64,000 nucleotides of DNA from Vanilla planifolia (GCA_023846275.1 CM043869.1:22674237-22738236), one strand, 5' to 3'. Shown: positions 11,980-24,295, counted from the stretch's first letter. Made by a program: numbers and translations. The notes: generated by a model not told the origin, from the sequence alone.

Positions 11980-13930
11980 TGAATTATCTCCATAGCTTGT
12001 TAGCCATTTTTCGTATCTTATTTGTCTCATTGAAACTCATCTCCATTTCTTTAGCCAGAGGAATATGGACCACTTGGGTGGCTCATAAGTAGAGTTTTGC
12101 CTTCTTCCTTGTAATTTGATTATCTGGAGGCATTATTTTCTTGTAGAACCCCAATTTAATCTCTGTTTGACTTCTCTACATGACTAAACAAGCTTTCTCG
12201 ATTGAGATTTCCTATGGTAGTAGTTGGAGTGGCTCATCTCCATGGTTTATGCTGATTTTAACTTTCATGCTTGATGTTTTGCATTTTGGATCTGCTATGA
12301 TCATCAATGCTAATGCATTGGCTTGCACACATGAAATGTACTACTTAGCATCCAATCAGCATATTAACTCGTCCAAGTTTGCCTTCTTTTTTAATAGATG
12401 CATGAATCCCTTGGTGAAGGACTTGATTGCAAATATTTTTGGGTCAATTATAAGCTTGGGTGTATTAGAATTACCCTTGGTTGTTGCATGTTGGTCTTCT
12501 CCAACTTTCATTACATCATTGATTACAAGAATTTCAGGCTAGGGTGTTAGAGCGTTGTCTATGATTGATAGAATCACCCTCATTAATAGTGTTATAGCCT
12601 CATTTCTTATGTATTCCATACCCCATCTCTTGTTCTAGTGAAGGTCCTTGATATTATTCAAATGCTAACTAGAAGGTTCCTTTGGAGGAGGTGCCAAATT
12701 GGTGGGTTGCTCACTATCTTACATGGGGTAAAGTTTGTTGGTTGAAGTTATGTGGCGGTTTGGGTATCCATTGCCTATGAGACTAGAGACAGGTAATTGT
12801 GACGAAGTTTCATGCATGGTTTCTTAGATAGGATCCTTCACTTTGGGTCAAATGTTTGGCTACCAATTATGGTGTTAAGAATGGCCCATTTTTTGTTTGT
12901 CAACGTGATCTGAGATTTTGTCTTATCTCACTTGGGGGTAGCACCATTCGGGAGAATACCAGGTAGAAAATTCGAGATTGTTGGACTTGTGATGTTTATC
13001 ATGGCTATTGGTTCAGTCCCCTTCTTCTTGCTCATTGGCCCATTTTTAGTAGTATGAACCTTATTTAGCCTATAATTATGTCGAGGAGAGTGGCACCTTG
13101 AGTTCTTGAATTCTTTGTTTCATCTTAGCGTGGTGGATTTGGTATTGCATCTAGCTCGGTCCCTTGGCCTCTCCTCATACTACTTTTGTTGAAGGTTGAC
13201 GAATTCCAATCAACCCCCATCTTTGGAAGATAAAGCCTAGCTCATATATGATCTTTTATGATACCTCTTTCGTTATTCCAATGGGTGATATATTGAACTA
13301 GATTTTTGTACTTTTAGCCTTGCAATAAGGTACGGTGGAGAAAGATAATTATGGTAGGTTTCTTTTGATAACCAATGCTATCCTTTATTACAATTATTCA
13401 AATGAGAATGCTAAAGTCCATGATGGTTAGGTCTACTCACCTTGGTTTTCCTCCTCACTCATTTGATCGACTATTAATTATTAGTTTTCCCTTTCCCTTT
13501 CCCTTCAGTAGGGCCAAGAAGCCCTTAGCTTATTAGGCTATTATAAAATCCACAGGGTCAGATTTACTCATCTCGATCTTTCTTCTTGCTTAACCATGTG
13601 TTTTTCATTCCCCGTCAGTAGGCTTGGAAACGCCTTAGGTTATAAGGCTATTATGACCCACCTAGTTCTCGGTTGGATCCCCTCTCTAAGGTAAAGGTTA
13701 ACTTTGATAGTTAGTTTCTTTGGGCTCATAGTGGTCATCTTTTGGTTGTTGAAGGTGTTTGCCTCTATAAGTTTTTTAATATTTGCTTTGTTCCATTCTC
13801 TTTCTGTTGGTTGGATACTATGATAATATTTGCTTTGATAAGGACTTAGCTTCTATTATTGCTGATATTTGGTGTGCTTTGAATGGTGATGATGATGTAC
13901 CTCATTTGCAGGACCCAACTTAGGTGATGT
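11980..13930 (+). mobile_element. Decayed LINE (non-LTR retrotransposon) in intron 3
   Basis: Reading across frames on the + strand I see the usual order of a plant L1-type ORF2. First comes an endonuclease scrap near 12,020-12,060 (LICLIETHL). RT C-terminal sequence runs 12,180-12,540, with NANALA then LASNQHINSSKFAFFFN and a degraded LGV-ELPL. The thumb/zinc-binding linker follows at 12,545-12,720 (DRITLINSVIASFLMYSIP, then RRFLWRR and GGL). A region near 13,230 is like the zf-RVT start (LWKIKPS), and a last scrap near 13,690 (KVKVNFDS) resembles the start of the C-terminal RNase H. The catalytic YxDD box is missing, frames shift repeatedly, and I find no poly(A) tail or target duplication. 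It sits antisense to the CER1-like pseudogene. Confidence 0.65.
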
Positions 13931-14381
13931 AGGCTCTTGGTCATCCCTTAGTCTTCCATGTCTTTTGATCATCAACACTATTATTGATGTCTTCACCCAC
14001 CTTCTCCCAAGGATCTTTCACATGGATTAGGGGTATGTCTCTTCTGTGAGACCTTGTTGTTATTTTGGACAACAGATTTCTATAGTATTTAGGTTTCAGT
14101 CTATCTCTTAAAAAAGACAGCATTATAAATGAATACCATTGCACTCACCAAAAACCTAGTGTTTATTTCTGATCCTAATTTCAAGATTATTTTTATTATT
14201 TTCCTTGTTTGTGTCTGCAGGAACTAAGTATTGGAAAACTTTTGGTGATTCCTAAATCAATTAAGTGCACCCAAGACCATGGTTGAGGCTATAATTAAAA
14301 GCGTATCAAGCTACTGTACAAGAATTCAAAATAAGCAGAAATGCAAGTGCTTGACTTGAAACCAGACATAGCTGAACTTAC

Positions 14382-14614
14382 ATGTGATTGGTTCTGTAAC
14401 AATGGAGGCATGGTGGTGGGAATGGTAACGAGAATACAGGAAATGGTGATGCAAAGCTCTGTGAAACCAGTAGTACAGGAACTCAACTGGGCCTGCATGC
14501 AATAGAATTGACATGATCACACCATCAATCCGCCACAGTGGAAGGTGTGCTGCACGAGGAATGAAGTAGTAGCCCACATAGACAAGAATCCCATTAAATA
14601 GGACCTGGTCATCC
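14382..14614 (-). pseudogene. CER1-like pseudogene exon 3 (first and second His boxes)
   Basis: Acceptor ACAG at 14,618-14,615 and donor GTAAGT at 14,381-14,376. The exon is open and finishes the split Trp codon from exon 2: DDQVLFNGILVYVGYY, then HAGPVEFLYYWFHRALHH and YSRYHSHHHASIVTEPIT. HRALHH and HSHHH are the di-iron histidine boxes of the fatty-acid-hydroxylase superfamily. The last base T joins CT of exon 4 to give Ser. This exon alone looks functional. The gene is condemned by its downstream exons. Confidence 0.9.
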
Positions 14615-15059
14615 CTGTCATTTGATCACGAAAAGAATATTAGTTTTGCTTATGGTAAGATATCTACACTATGATGTGCTTGCTTACATTTACAAACAAA
14701 CAAGTTTTATGCAAACTTTTCTAGTGTTTATCTTGTAGATGCAGAAGTTTAACATATTGTAGATGTGTTTTATCCAAAATACAGTGTTACATTTATGTAA
14801 CTACATAATAATTAAGTTCAAAGCATTGTTCTATTTATTCTATGTATTATAATATTAACCATAAAAAGCATCTTGACAGCTTGAATTGATGACATGACAT
14901 ATAAATGGCATGAGCATTCTTTTGTTTTTTTGTTTTTTGATGTGAGAATATATATCTCTAATCATTAGACCTAGAATTCTACTAGAAGTTAACAATCATT
15001 CCTTTTTAGGAAATTTTAGAGCTTGCTTTGTTATTTAATTTTCTATTTTTTCTTCATGT

Positions 15060-16694
15060 GTTAAAAAAAATTTAAGATAAGGAATTTAAAATATATTTTG
15101 CTAAAAAAGAATTAAAATTAACACAAAGAAGATGACTAGAATTTGTTAAAAAGTATGATTTAAAAATAATTATTATTCACAAAGATTAATATTTTAGTTT
15201 ATGTTCTAAGTAGACAAGAAAATATCAATATAATAATGATTAAAGAAAATGAGAAGCATTTGATTTTTCAATTGAATAGAATACAATTGGAAATTGATAT
15301 ATTGGGGAACACTGATTTGCCATTTCAAACATCAATAATTTTAGATTGGTTAGTGCCCATAAAAAAAGATCGAAAGTAAGACCTAAAACTGCAAAAGTTG
15401 ATGTAAAAAATATATGAAAGATTGACTTTGATTTTGAAATTACATGAGAAGGGAGTCTTAATGTTTTAGGATATATTATGTGTTCCTAAACACAAATAAC
15501 TAAACCAATTATTATTAAAAAAATCTCAAAATTAGTGATATTTAATATATCAAAATAATAATAAAATTTATCAAGAGTTGAAACAAAGATATCAATAAGC
15601 AGATATGAAACGAGACGTAATAAGTTGGGTAAAAAAATATTTGATTTATCAACAAATTAAAAAAGAACTTTATAGACTTAAAGTGAAAATGCAAAGAAAT
15701 CACTATAAATTTTGTTATTAGGATGTCAACATAAGTATAACATAATTTTATTTGAGTCGTACTTGATAAACTAAGTTGATGCAATTTTTGTCAATAAAAA
15801 TAACTTATTTTTACAAAAAAAATGATTAAATTCTATGTGAAATAAATAATTAAATTACATGGTGTGTCCAAAATAATTATTTTTTATTGAGATCAAAATT
15901 TATGCAACACTTTCGAAGAAGTGTACATGAAAGTTTTGACACAATTGAAATTTATAATTATGTTTCATCTATAAATAGATGAACAATCAAATAACACTAT
16001 TAAACTTTGAAAGGCCTATTGAGATTGTATATATTAGATTTTGGAGAGAGCTAGAAAAGATATTTGTCATTGATTGAATTTATATATAATAATAATCTAG
16101 TATTGGCATATTGTCATATGAAGAATTATGTGAGGAAATTCTATTCTCCTTTTGAGTTGGTATTAAGATAGAGAAAGAATAGTAATTAGGTCTAACATTA
16201 TGGATGCATTAATAAAAAAGATAAAAATTATTCATGAAAGGATTCAAACAAAACATGATAAGCAAAGAAAGTGTTTTGGTGAAAGATATAAAAATATTGA
16301 ATTTTAAAAAAAATGGTCATATGTTTATTATGTTTATAAAAGTAAGCATAATGAAGAGTGTTAGAAAGAAATGAGCAAGTGACTTAATTGTATAGCATTG
16401 CCATCATAGTTAGCTAATATTTATGATGCAACAATTTCTTTTCATTGACAAAGTTTTTTTTAGATCCTTAACCATGTTAACCATTATAATGAACATGACC
16501 TATGAGAAAATGCTCGTATGAATTCTAAATAAAAAAGAAAATATGTCAAAAAATAAATTAACAGCAATGGTCAAAGTTCATAGCATAATCAATATGAGTT
16601 AAAAGTTATCTAGGAAGTTAAATCTCAAGTGATGAAAAAATATCCAGCATTTTTCTAAAATTTTAAGGATAAAATTTAAGTACAATGGGGAGAA
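15060..16694 (+). mobile_element. Ty3/gypsy pol remnant (RNase H, integrase, 3' end) in intron 2
   Basis: The RNase H end is recognisable at 15,095-15,170 (LTQRR-stop-LEFVKKYDLKI). The integrase zinc-binding region is at 15,545-15,660 (YQELKQRYQ, ADMKRDVISWVKKY). The integrase core and tail are at about 15,880-16,190 (SVHESFDT, LLRLYILDFGES, YLSLIEFIYNNN). A chromodomain-like end is near 16,600 (EVKSQVMKKYPAFF). A purine tract TACAATGGGGAGAA directly precedes an LTR start at 16,695. Many stops and indels; no intact product. Confidence 0.65.
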
Positions 16695-18105
16695 TGTAAC
16701 ACCTTAACATTTTTTTTCTATATAAATCTAGTTAAATGATATAAATATGATGAATAAAGTTGTAAACAATTTTATTATATCAGGTTTGATACTTACAATA
16801 TGAAATTCTGGTTGAAAAGTAAAATGTTAGATTTTGTGTTTTGTAAAGCATGCAATTATATGGAATTTCTCAAATTTTGAAAATAATTATATAATTAAAC
16901 ACGGTACAATGATACAAATTCAAAAGTGTTTTATTTATAATTCTTTGAGATTGAATGAATTTGATATGAATTTTAAAAAAAATATTAGAAAATATGACAT
17001 TTGTGTTGTGAAGAAGTATCCAAATATTTTATTTAATTCCTCTCAACCCTATCTACCTTAAGTTTCTTGCATTAAAGCCCCCTCATTCAAATAATAGCTA
17101 GTTGGTTGTTTTGGAAAGAAACTAAGAGAGCAAAGGATTTTATAGAAAGCAAGAAAGAGAAATGGTTGGACTAGAGAGAAAGGGAAGAACTAGAAAAGGA
17201 AAGCTTGGAACTGAAGAGAGAAATCATTGGAAATGAAGAGGAGAAACAAAGTGTTGTAATAAGAATACTTCCTTTGAATCTAAGTTTAATTTTATTTGTC
17301 AATTTTATAGAATTTGGTTGTTATCAAATTCATGTGTTTGATAATATGTTAAAAAAAATCTAGTTTCATTTTGAATCATGAATTCATTGTGGGTTTAGAA
17401 GAAAAATAATGAATTATGTGTGCATAAATTAGTAGATTATATAGTTATGTGAAAAAAGAATTTATTTGAATGATTATGAAATAGAAGAAGACCTACAAAT
17501 CGATGTGTCAATTTTTGTTTCAAGGATGGATGGTCTATTGAATTTTTCAACCTTCCATCTAATTGATTAAGAGGACTAAGGTTGAACATGAGAGATCAAA
17601 CAATATGATTGATGAAGGACTTCTTAAAGATAATTCATATTTTTTTTTCTTTTTTGATATGAGAATCTCTCTATCTAGAAGTCTACTAAGAGATACTTCT
17701 TATTTTATGATTCTACACCTAAGACATAACTTGGCGGTTACTTCTGACTCTACTGTCGTAAGTGTTATAGACTTACTATCTTCCTGTTGTTTCATCTTCA
17801 AACTATATCATGATATTGGAAGTATCATTTTGATACCATATGTAATTATCTGGACTCGTTATATCGAGATATGTCAATTTTTTTGTTATCATATATCAAC
17901 TAAAGTGGATTTTATTCTCAAAATGTATATCAATCTCTTAATATTATAGTCGCACACATAAATCTTATAATTATTCTTTTTTTTCATATGGGACTGTTCA
18001 TCTCTTTATCTCTCATTTAAAAGCTTATCAGGAGCACTCTTTTTCTAGTGATCCCACTATAAGTTGACAAGCACTCCACACTTGTTTCATCCTCGGGTTT
18101 TTACA
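16695..18105 (+). repeat. Probable 3' LTR of the Ty3/gypsy remnant
   Basis: The start TGTAACACC follows a purine-rich tract, the standard arrangement at the 3' end of a gypsy element. I place the end at TTTTTACA (18,105) because LTRs end in CA and copia sequence begins shortly after. No second LTR copy or target duplication was found, so the right limit is a guess. Confidence 0.4.
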
Positions 18106-18189
18106 GCCTAATTGTACAAATCAATATAAAACCGATTATTTTTAGATCTATAAAAATTGATTTATGTAAAAAAAATTTGTAGAATGCTT

Positions 18190-18925
18190 GATTAAGCAGT
18201 TTGAGATGATGTGTAAAGAATTAGTTGACTTCCTTTAAGTAAATATGATGACAAGCTACCAACCAAATATACTAAATAACTTGAAGATGTTGGTGTTACA
18301 AGGGCCTAAATTTCCAAAGCATACTTGTACCACTATGTTGAAATAGATAAAGGTGAATATAGTGAGGTAATTAACAAAAAAACTTTTTTCTACTATGACA
18401 AGTTGACCTAATATTATATCCAATGAATGCGTGCTAGATTTCATGAAGGTTCAATGGAATGATGTCTTACTTTTATTATAGATATTTTACATTAGCTATT
18501 CATTTGTTGCACACTTTGATGTGAACTTTACATGTTGCAAAGTGGTTCAAAAGAACACACTTAGAATATGATGATTTCTTGGGAGTGTACAGATTTCATG
18601 GTCATGTAAGAAATAAAATTCAGTAGCTTATCAATAATGAAGGCTTAGTACAATCATTCAGAGCTATGTACCTCAAGTCTTATCATTAAACTAGTAGCTA
18701 AAAGAGTTTGGATATAAGTGACACCGTATTTCCATTAGGTGTAATAACATGAGTACAATATGTTTAGCAAAACATCTAATTCAACCTTCAAATATGAAAC
18801 ACATTAGCATCTCACCACTTCAACCTTTATAATGTATTACCAAGTGATGCTGAGATGAAAATTAATTCCAAACGCTGATCAGCTAGCTAATTTCTTTACC
18901 AAACCCCCAAACATTTTAACCATTA
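18190..18925 (+). mobile_element. Ty1/copia pol 3' remnant (RNase H end)
   Basis: Frames on the + strand carry NNMSTICLAKHLIQPSNMKHI (18,740-18,803) and DQLANFFTKPPNIL (18,877-18,918). These correspond to the copia RNase H text of type CDN-SAI-LA-NP-H-RTKHI and DQLADIFTKPL. Earlier text near 18,410 (PNIISNECVLDFM) fits the RPDI-FAV motif. Stops and frameshifts are frequent. It lies in intron 2 of the CER1-like pseudogene, sense strand opposite to it. Confidence 0.6.
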
Positions 18926-20044
18926 TAAAGAATCCATAGGAACTTTGACATTGTAGAACTGCATGCTTGAAATTTCTTAATGTGAATGTCACAATTATTA
19001 TACATTCTGAGTTCATTAAAACTTATATAAATCAATAAAATAATTTATCAAATAAAAATTAAAAAAAAATAAAAAGTACTTTTTGTAGATCAATTGGAAG
19101 TCTAGTGTTGCAGATAGCAAAGTGCTCAGTGTATCAGGATTAATATTTCAGGTTGATCAAATGGCTAATCAAGGCAAACTGGATGCTTAAACCAGTAAAA
19201 AATTCAATAAATTGCCCAAATTGGTTGGACACTTAGTGCATTTCTATTAATCAAAGCATGAAGCTATTCATAGTGTAGAATCCAGGTAGAATCTTGGAGC
19301 CATTCTCTTCAATCCAAATTTATTATTCAAGTTTCTTTCCTTACGCTTGTCAAACTTTTTATAGAATCTTTTAGTTCCTTTTCTATTTTCAAGTTTCTTT
19401 TCGAGGATTCATCTTGTTTTTATCTTCCTTGATGGCCTTAAAGGTTGAAGGGATTTATTAATTACAGAGAAAGGCCATGAATGAAAAGTGGTGAAGAACC
19501 TCCAAATCTAAATAAGCCTTCCTCTCCTCAAACTAACGAGTCTCAACAATTTCTAGCATCATGCTTTTCTTCATATGAGACTTATGCTGCCTTTCAATGT
19601 ATGAATGCAGAGGATTTTCAAATTCTAAGAACCCTATGTCTACTAAAAAAATAACAATATGATTTCTTTAATCTATTATATCATGATTTCCTACCCTAAC
19701 AAATTTATTTTTGAGATAGTCTTCATGGTGATAGTGTGTATTTGTTTAATGTAAATTTAGAATCCCATCCTCCTTAAATCTCTATAATTCCTTATATCAT
19801 TGGTAAGTTTGTACACATAAATGACTTAGAAATATTATTTGAATATTTCTATCAAAGATGTCAAATATTTTGAAATGAAGATTAGAAGACAAAAACATGT
19901 CATTAAATGATCAAGAAGGGAATCAAGAATAAGTGAGCATTTATATAAGTTAACCAAATATCTTGTCTATCATGAAAATGACCTCTAAGAATTATTTATA
20001 GATTTTCTTACTAAAAGAAAGAAATAATTGACTTAGCTTTTTAA
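18926..20044. other. AT-rich intron 2 sequence, unassigned
   Basis: I see no domain. The stretch 19,530-20,040 precedes copia RT and may hold decayed gag or linker sequence of the next element, but no motif supports this. Confidence 0.35.
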
Positions 20045-21190
20045 ATTGAGGTAAACCTAAAATAGTGAAAGAAGCTTTGGAAAATGAATTTGGATTCATA
20101 ATGGTGTAAGAATAACTAAATTAATTTGTGGGAAAGGAGGTTTGGGACTTAGTAGAAAAACCAAAAGTGTAACCCATAATAGGAATAAGATAGGTGTTCA
20201 AGAACAAACTAAATGATAATGACATAATCATTTAAAATAAGACAAGATTTACAGCAAATATTACAGTCAAGTAAAATACAAATTTTGAAAAAGTTTTTAA
20301 CCAGTGGCACGCTTGGAGACAATTCAACTCCTACTAGCATTTGTAATGAATTTGCAAAAATTTTGAATTTTAAATTTGAAATGAATATAATAGGAAAAAG
20401 ATATTCTTTCTAAGATTATAATTTAAGCAAGATTTAAAAAAAAATTCATCTCTCATATAATATTCAAGTGAATTTTTTAAAAGATTTGAAGTAAAAAATC
20501 TTGAAGTTATTTTTAAATCTACAAGCTCTTCTTCTTAGTTAAATAAGGATAACAATGTAAAGCTCATAGATCCCAAATTCTATCAATATAGAATCTCTAT
20601 TATATCTAAGAGTTAATAGATCACATACAGTTTTTAGTATCTTCTTATGAAAGATTTCAACATAATCCAAAAACATAACAGCAAAAAGTTATCAAAGGAA
20701 TATCTAAACAATTAATCAAGATAATTAGAAAATTAGAATCTTAAGAATAATGTTTCGTTTTAATTAATAGGATTTAGTGATATTAATTATGTGTGTTATA
20801 AAATTGATAAAAAAACACATTTAAAATATGTTATTTCTTTGGTAACCAATTTTTCTCTTGGTTTGATAAAAAAAAGTACGATTGAACTCCATATTCAAAA
20901 CTGAGTATATTGATATTAGTGGAAATATGGCTTAAATATTTTAACTTAATAGACAATTAAAAGATTATGAAATATATTAGTGAATTGTACTAATTAGATG
21001 TGATAATGTTAGTATCATATGCCTAATTAAGAATCCTATTCAAGCTCTTGACAAAACATACAAAAATTAAACATCATTTGAAGGTCATGTTGATAAAAAT
21101 GAAATTGATATCTAATTCATAGAAATACAAAACAAACTTACAAATATCTTTATAAAATGTATAGGTGAAGGTATATTTTTTTTAAAAGTC
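20045..21190 (+). mobile_element. Second Ty1/copia pol remnant (RT start and RNase H) with internal deletion
   Basis: At 20,055-20,260 the frames give IVKEALENEFGF, EVWDLVEKPKV and VFKNKLNDNDIII, the start of the copia reverse transcriptase. At about 20,765-20,900 they give LIGFSDINYVCYKIDKK and LGLIKKSTIEL, the RNase H strand with the KKQ-S-ALS motif. The end (21,025-21,170) reads KNPIQALDKTYK, EIQNKLTNIFIK, the counterpart of KNP-H-RTKHI and ADIFTKPL. The RT palm with its active-site Asp residues is absent or unreadable. A purine-rich GGGGGGAG at 21,194 may be the polypurine tract. Confidence 0.65.
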
Positions 21191-21508
21191 ATGGGGGGAG
21201 TTCAAGAGGCTTTATATTTGACCCATAATATATTGATCAGGTGGATTCTTTATGCCTAGAGTTCTTGAGAATGATAAGGAAGAAGTTGGCCTCAAAAATG
21301 CCTCGGTTGGTTTAACTATATGCAGATTGGAATTTTATATTTCGTTTATTTGAAAAAAAAATTGAAGTTAATACCAAAGAGTTAAAAATTATTGGCAACC
21401 ATCAATCATTGTTGCATAAAAACTGCTACAGAAAGCTGTTAATCTTTATTTAGCATTTAGCATGGAAATTATTGCAGAAATGTGAATTGATTGCTTTGTA
21501 TGACTGAC

Positions 21509-22016
21509 CAGCTTCTCTCACGATCAACCTGCTCAAAGTCTATGCCGCGATCAACTATCTTGTGTGGGCTCTTTGCAGTCTGTAAGCGAGAGATGCTCAT
21601 CCAAATCTGATTATGGAGCATTCTCAGTAGCAGAGAAGGGAAGATCACCAAGTAAGTTAAGGGAACATCTTTCAAATCCCTCGTTGCAAGAAGGTAGAAA
21701 CTGTGCGCAACCCATGGAGCTATTACCACATACTGCAGAAAGAAAAGTAAATCTCTTTCACACATTACTAATTTACGTACAGGAAGAACAGAATGCTGCT
21801 TGGCTTTTACAGCAAGAGTTAAATGTATGAACACCAACACGGTTGTTGATGAACTGACTTCCAATGCAAATACTCAATCTGCTATGATGTGTAGAAACCG
21901 ATAGAAGAAAAAAAAAATTTCCTTGAGAAGCACAAGAACTCAAGGAATCATGTTACCTTGAAGTTTCCCAGCCTCCGCCATGGCCACTCTGTTAGAAATC
22001 CCGGTTTGGTTGCCAT
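21509..22016 (-). pseudogene. CER1-like pseudogene exons 1 and 2 (N-terminus)
   Basis: The start ATG is at 22,016-22,014. Exon 1 (to 21,957) encodes MATKPGFLTEWPWRRLGNFK, 20 codons, matching the conserved start of CER1 proteins, with donor GTAACA. Intron 1 is 224 bases. Exon 2 (21,732-21,509) opens YVVIAPWVAHSFY, then LLRMLHNQIWMSISR and KIVDRGIDFEQVDRERS, and ends inside a Trp codon that is completed by exon 3. A frame continues 44 codons upstream of this ATG, but the ATG is preferred because family proteins begin exactly here. These two exons show no damage. Confidence 0.88.
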
Positions 22017-22889
22017 TGAGCTCTCTCCAAAACACCCACGGCTCTTGCTTGGAGCCTGCACTAAAATAGCAGCTGCAATAAAGACTGGCAACGCAGGCCG
22101 CGGTTGTTCACATGGCTTCGGTTTAATGAAGGCGGGAGGCTTGTCCATAAAAAGGAGTGGAAAGCTTCACGTTCATGGTCGTCAGATTCAGAGTTATTGA
22201 AAGGTGGTATCATTCGTACTGTACCGGACTGATTCATATTTTTTAAACTTTTTTAATATTTTTGATAAAACTAGTTTTAATTTTAAAATTTTTTTGTTCA
22301 TATGAAAAGCTTTTCTTTCATGATAGATATTAATTTCATTCCAATTTGTATTTTTTATATTTTAAAAAAAATTCTTTGTCTTTATATTTTATTTTTAAGT
22401 AAAATTAATATAAAAATGATTAAACTAAATTTTTACAAGATAAAAATTGAATTCGTTAAATCAATTTTTTTCATTTTAAAGATAAGTGATGAGATTATGT
22501 TTTATTTTTTAAAAAAATTATTTTTTATTATAATGATATATTTTTAAGAAATATATCTGAGTAATTATATATCATAACAGTATTTTATAATTGTTTTTTT
22601 TTATTAATCTTATGTATAAAATTTTTTATTTTGTACAACTTATCATCCTTTAGTGTAGATATTAATAGCAATGTTTCAATATATCTTCATATCTTATTCT
22701 ATAATTTGATCCACTCTCACACATTCACTCACATGCAAGCTTACTAGGGTAGGGTTATCTAGGATTCATATTTTTGTAGTGAGTTTTGCAATGACAAAAA
22801 CAAAATTATGTGATGGCTAGATGAACAAGAAAAAAATATGTAATTTTTGTAAGCAGTTTCTTTTTATGAGTAAAATTAATATATGCATA
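22017..22889. other. 5' flank of the CER1-like pseudogene, then very AT-rich sequence
   Basis: The first 180 bases are GC-moderate and would hold the old promoter and leader; I cannot point to a convincing TATA box. From 22,230 to 22,700 the sequence is dominated by A/T runs with no recognisable element. Confidence 0.4.
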
Positions 22890-23760
22890 TATGCATCGTT
22901 CTGTCATCTAAAATAAAGGTTTTACAATTTTTCCTTCTTCTTTATCATATGCCACTAAAGTGGCATAATTGGGTCTTATTGTTATTGATCTTCCAAGGAT
23001 TTGCAAGGTGCAATCAACTACGACTTCTCTTATAGATCCTTCATTTTATGTAACTTTGTGACATTTGAAACATTTAATGTGTCCATTCCATTGCCATGCA
23101 TTCTAATGTCATCTCTTGCAAGACTTGTAATGTGGTTTTCTTTTACCTCTAGACCTTATAGAAAGAGTAAGATTTTGACTCTTAATACTAGTAATCATTT
23201 GTTTTTTTTCAAATTGTGCCTACTCTAAGTTGAAAATATAGACCATTTTCATTTGCCAATCTCAACGTTGGTTTCCAACAAGCTTTGGCTATATGTAGTT
23301 TGTCGAGATGCCTCCACCAACACTTTATAAGTACGAAGTTCTAAGTGAGCCATGATATTACCAATTGAGTCACATATCCCTTTTTAAAATATATGATATT
23401 TGTTTATCTTTTGTGACCATCCTGGAAACATATTTTGCTAAAGGAGAAAATCTCTACTCATATTTAGCTATAATCAGGCCCTTTTTTAAGTTAATATGCT
23501 CAACTTATTTAGTATCTTATACCTAGTAGACGTAGAGACATACCACTCAAGAAAGCTTTATAAAAAACTCACCATAAACTCTCCAAATTTAACCTATATC
23601 ATCAAATCGCAAACTTTTTTAGTTCGTCTACTAGTTTAAAGCATTGCCACTCAACACTAGCATTATTAAACACTATTTTTCTACTCTTTGGAACCATCAT
23701 GCTTTGAAATAGGATTTGTATGTTTTCTCATCTTGCTTTGGATCAGTGGCACAAGAGAAA
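22890..23760 (-). mobile_element. Decayed Ty3/gypsy gag remnant
   Basis: On the - strand the frames near 23,560-23,280 give FLEWYVSTSTRYKILN, LSILT, NMSRDFLL, then SIGNIMAHLELRTYKVLVEASR. This follows the order of gypsy gag text (F-E-YFP, FVNLTQGNMSV, then the RTY-LV-A region). No intact frame and no clear zinc knuckle were found. It sits 250 bases downstream, in its own direction, of a PBS-like site, which supports the assignment. Confidence 0.5.
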
Positions 23761-24005
23761 AATAGGACATGTAACTTGTAGAATTATTCCACCAATTTAT
23801 TTGGCAGATACCCTTTAGCACATCTTCATGAAAAACTGAAGAAAATTTCTCTCTTAGATAGAATTATATTAGTTATCTATTGTAACAATTATTATTTTCT
23901 AATTCTAAATTATTTTTCATGCATTTTCTCTATATTTATGTCAGCTACTTCCTTATTTTGATTATCTACAATGCACACATTAGCCAACAATGGATATCTC
24001 TTTCA

Positions 24006-24016
24006 CTCTCATACCA
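24006..24016 (-). other. Primer-binding-site-like sequence (initiator Met tRNA type)
   Basis: On the - strand the site reads TGGTATGAGAG. This is one base off TGGTATCAGAG, which is complementary to the 3' end of plant initiator tRNA-Met and is used as PBS by most gypsy elements. It implies that an LTR ends just to the right, near 24,017-24,030. Confidence 0.45.
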
Positions 24017-24295
24017 AAATTATGATGTAAGCCCAAAACAATACCTATGCGTCAGATATATTTAATACCATTATTTATAAATATGCATGTTTGTTTTGGA
24101 ACTTTTTTTTTTCATTATCTATTTCAAAATGATGTCATTAAAGTATTACAAAATAACAATGAAACTCAAATACAACAAGTTTACATAGATACCATGTTTA
24201 TAGTTTCTAATATTTTTAGTAGCTATTATAACATTTCATAATTATAAAACAATTATAGTCCCTAATTTTATGCATAATATTTCATTTTTATTTTG

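Larger units (their letters stand above)
4319..22016 (-). pseudogene. CER1-like aldehyde decarbonylase pseudogene, ten exons over 17.7 kb
   Basis: Exons on the - strand (high to low): 22,016-21,957; 21,732-21,509; 14,614-14,382; 7,518-7,299; 7,225-6,876; about 6,793-6,683; 5,205-5,005; 4,895-4,800; 4,718-4,555; 4,464 to about 4,319. Together they cover the family's order: N-terminus MATKPG, membrane/desaturase-like part with three His boxes, then the C-terminal WAX2 domain. Most junctions have GT/AG and correct phase. Damage: TAA at 7,134-7,132; a frameshift/deletion around 6,990; lost AG before exons 5, 6 and 8; a net 10-base loss in exon 9 relative to the + copy, with a TAG where Leu-Gln is expected; and a net 17-base loss in the last exon with TGA at 4,383-4,381. 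Introns 2 and 3 are each about 6.9 kb and filled with retroelement debris. The gene cannot make a full enzyme. A short N-terminal product is possible but unsupported. Confidence 0.88.

Noticed and set aside
12180-12542. 120-codon open frame that could be a membrane protein gene
   Set aside because: Its text follows LINE reverse transcriptase (NANALA..., LASNQHINSSKFAFFFN); the open stretch is a remnant of that domain.
21564-21830. 88-codon + strand frame over CER1 exon 2
   Set aside because: It is the shadow of the - strand exon, which has clear family similarity and splice sites.
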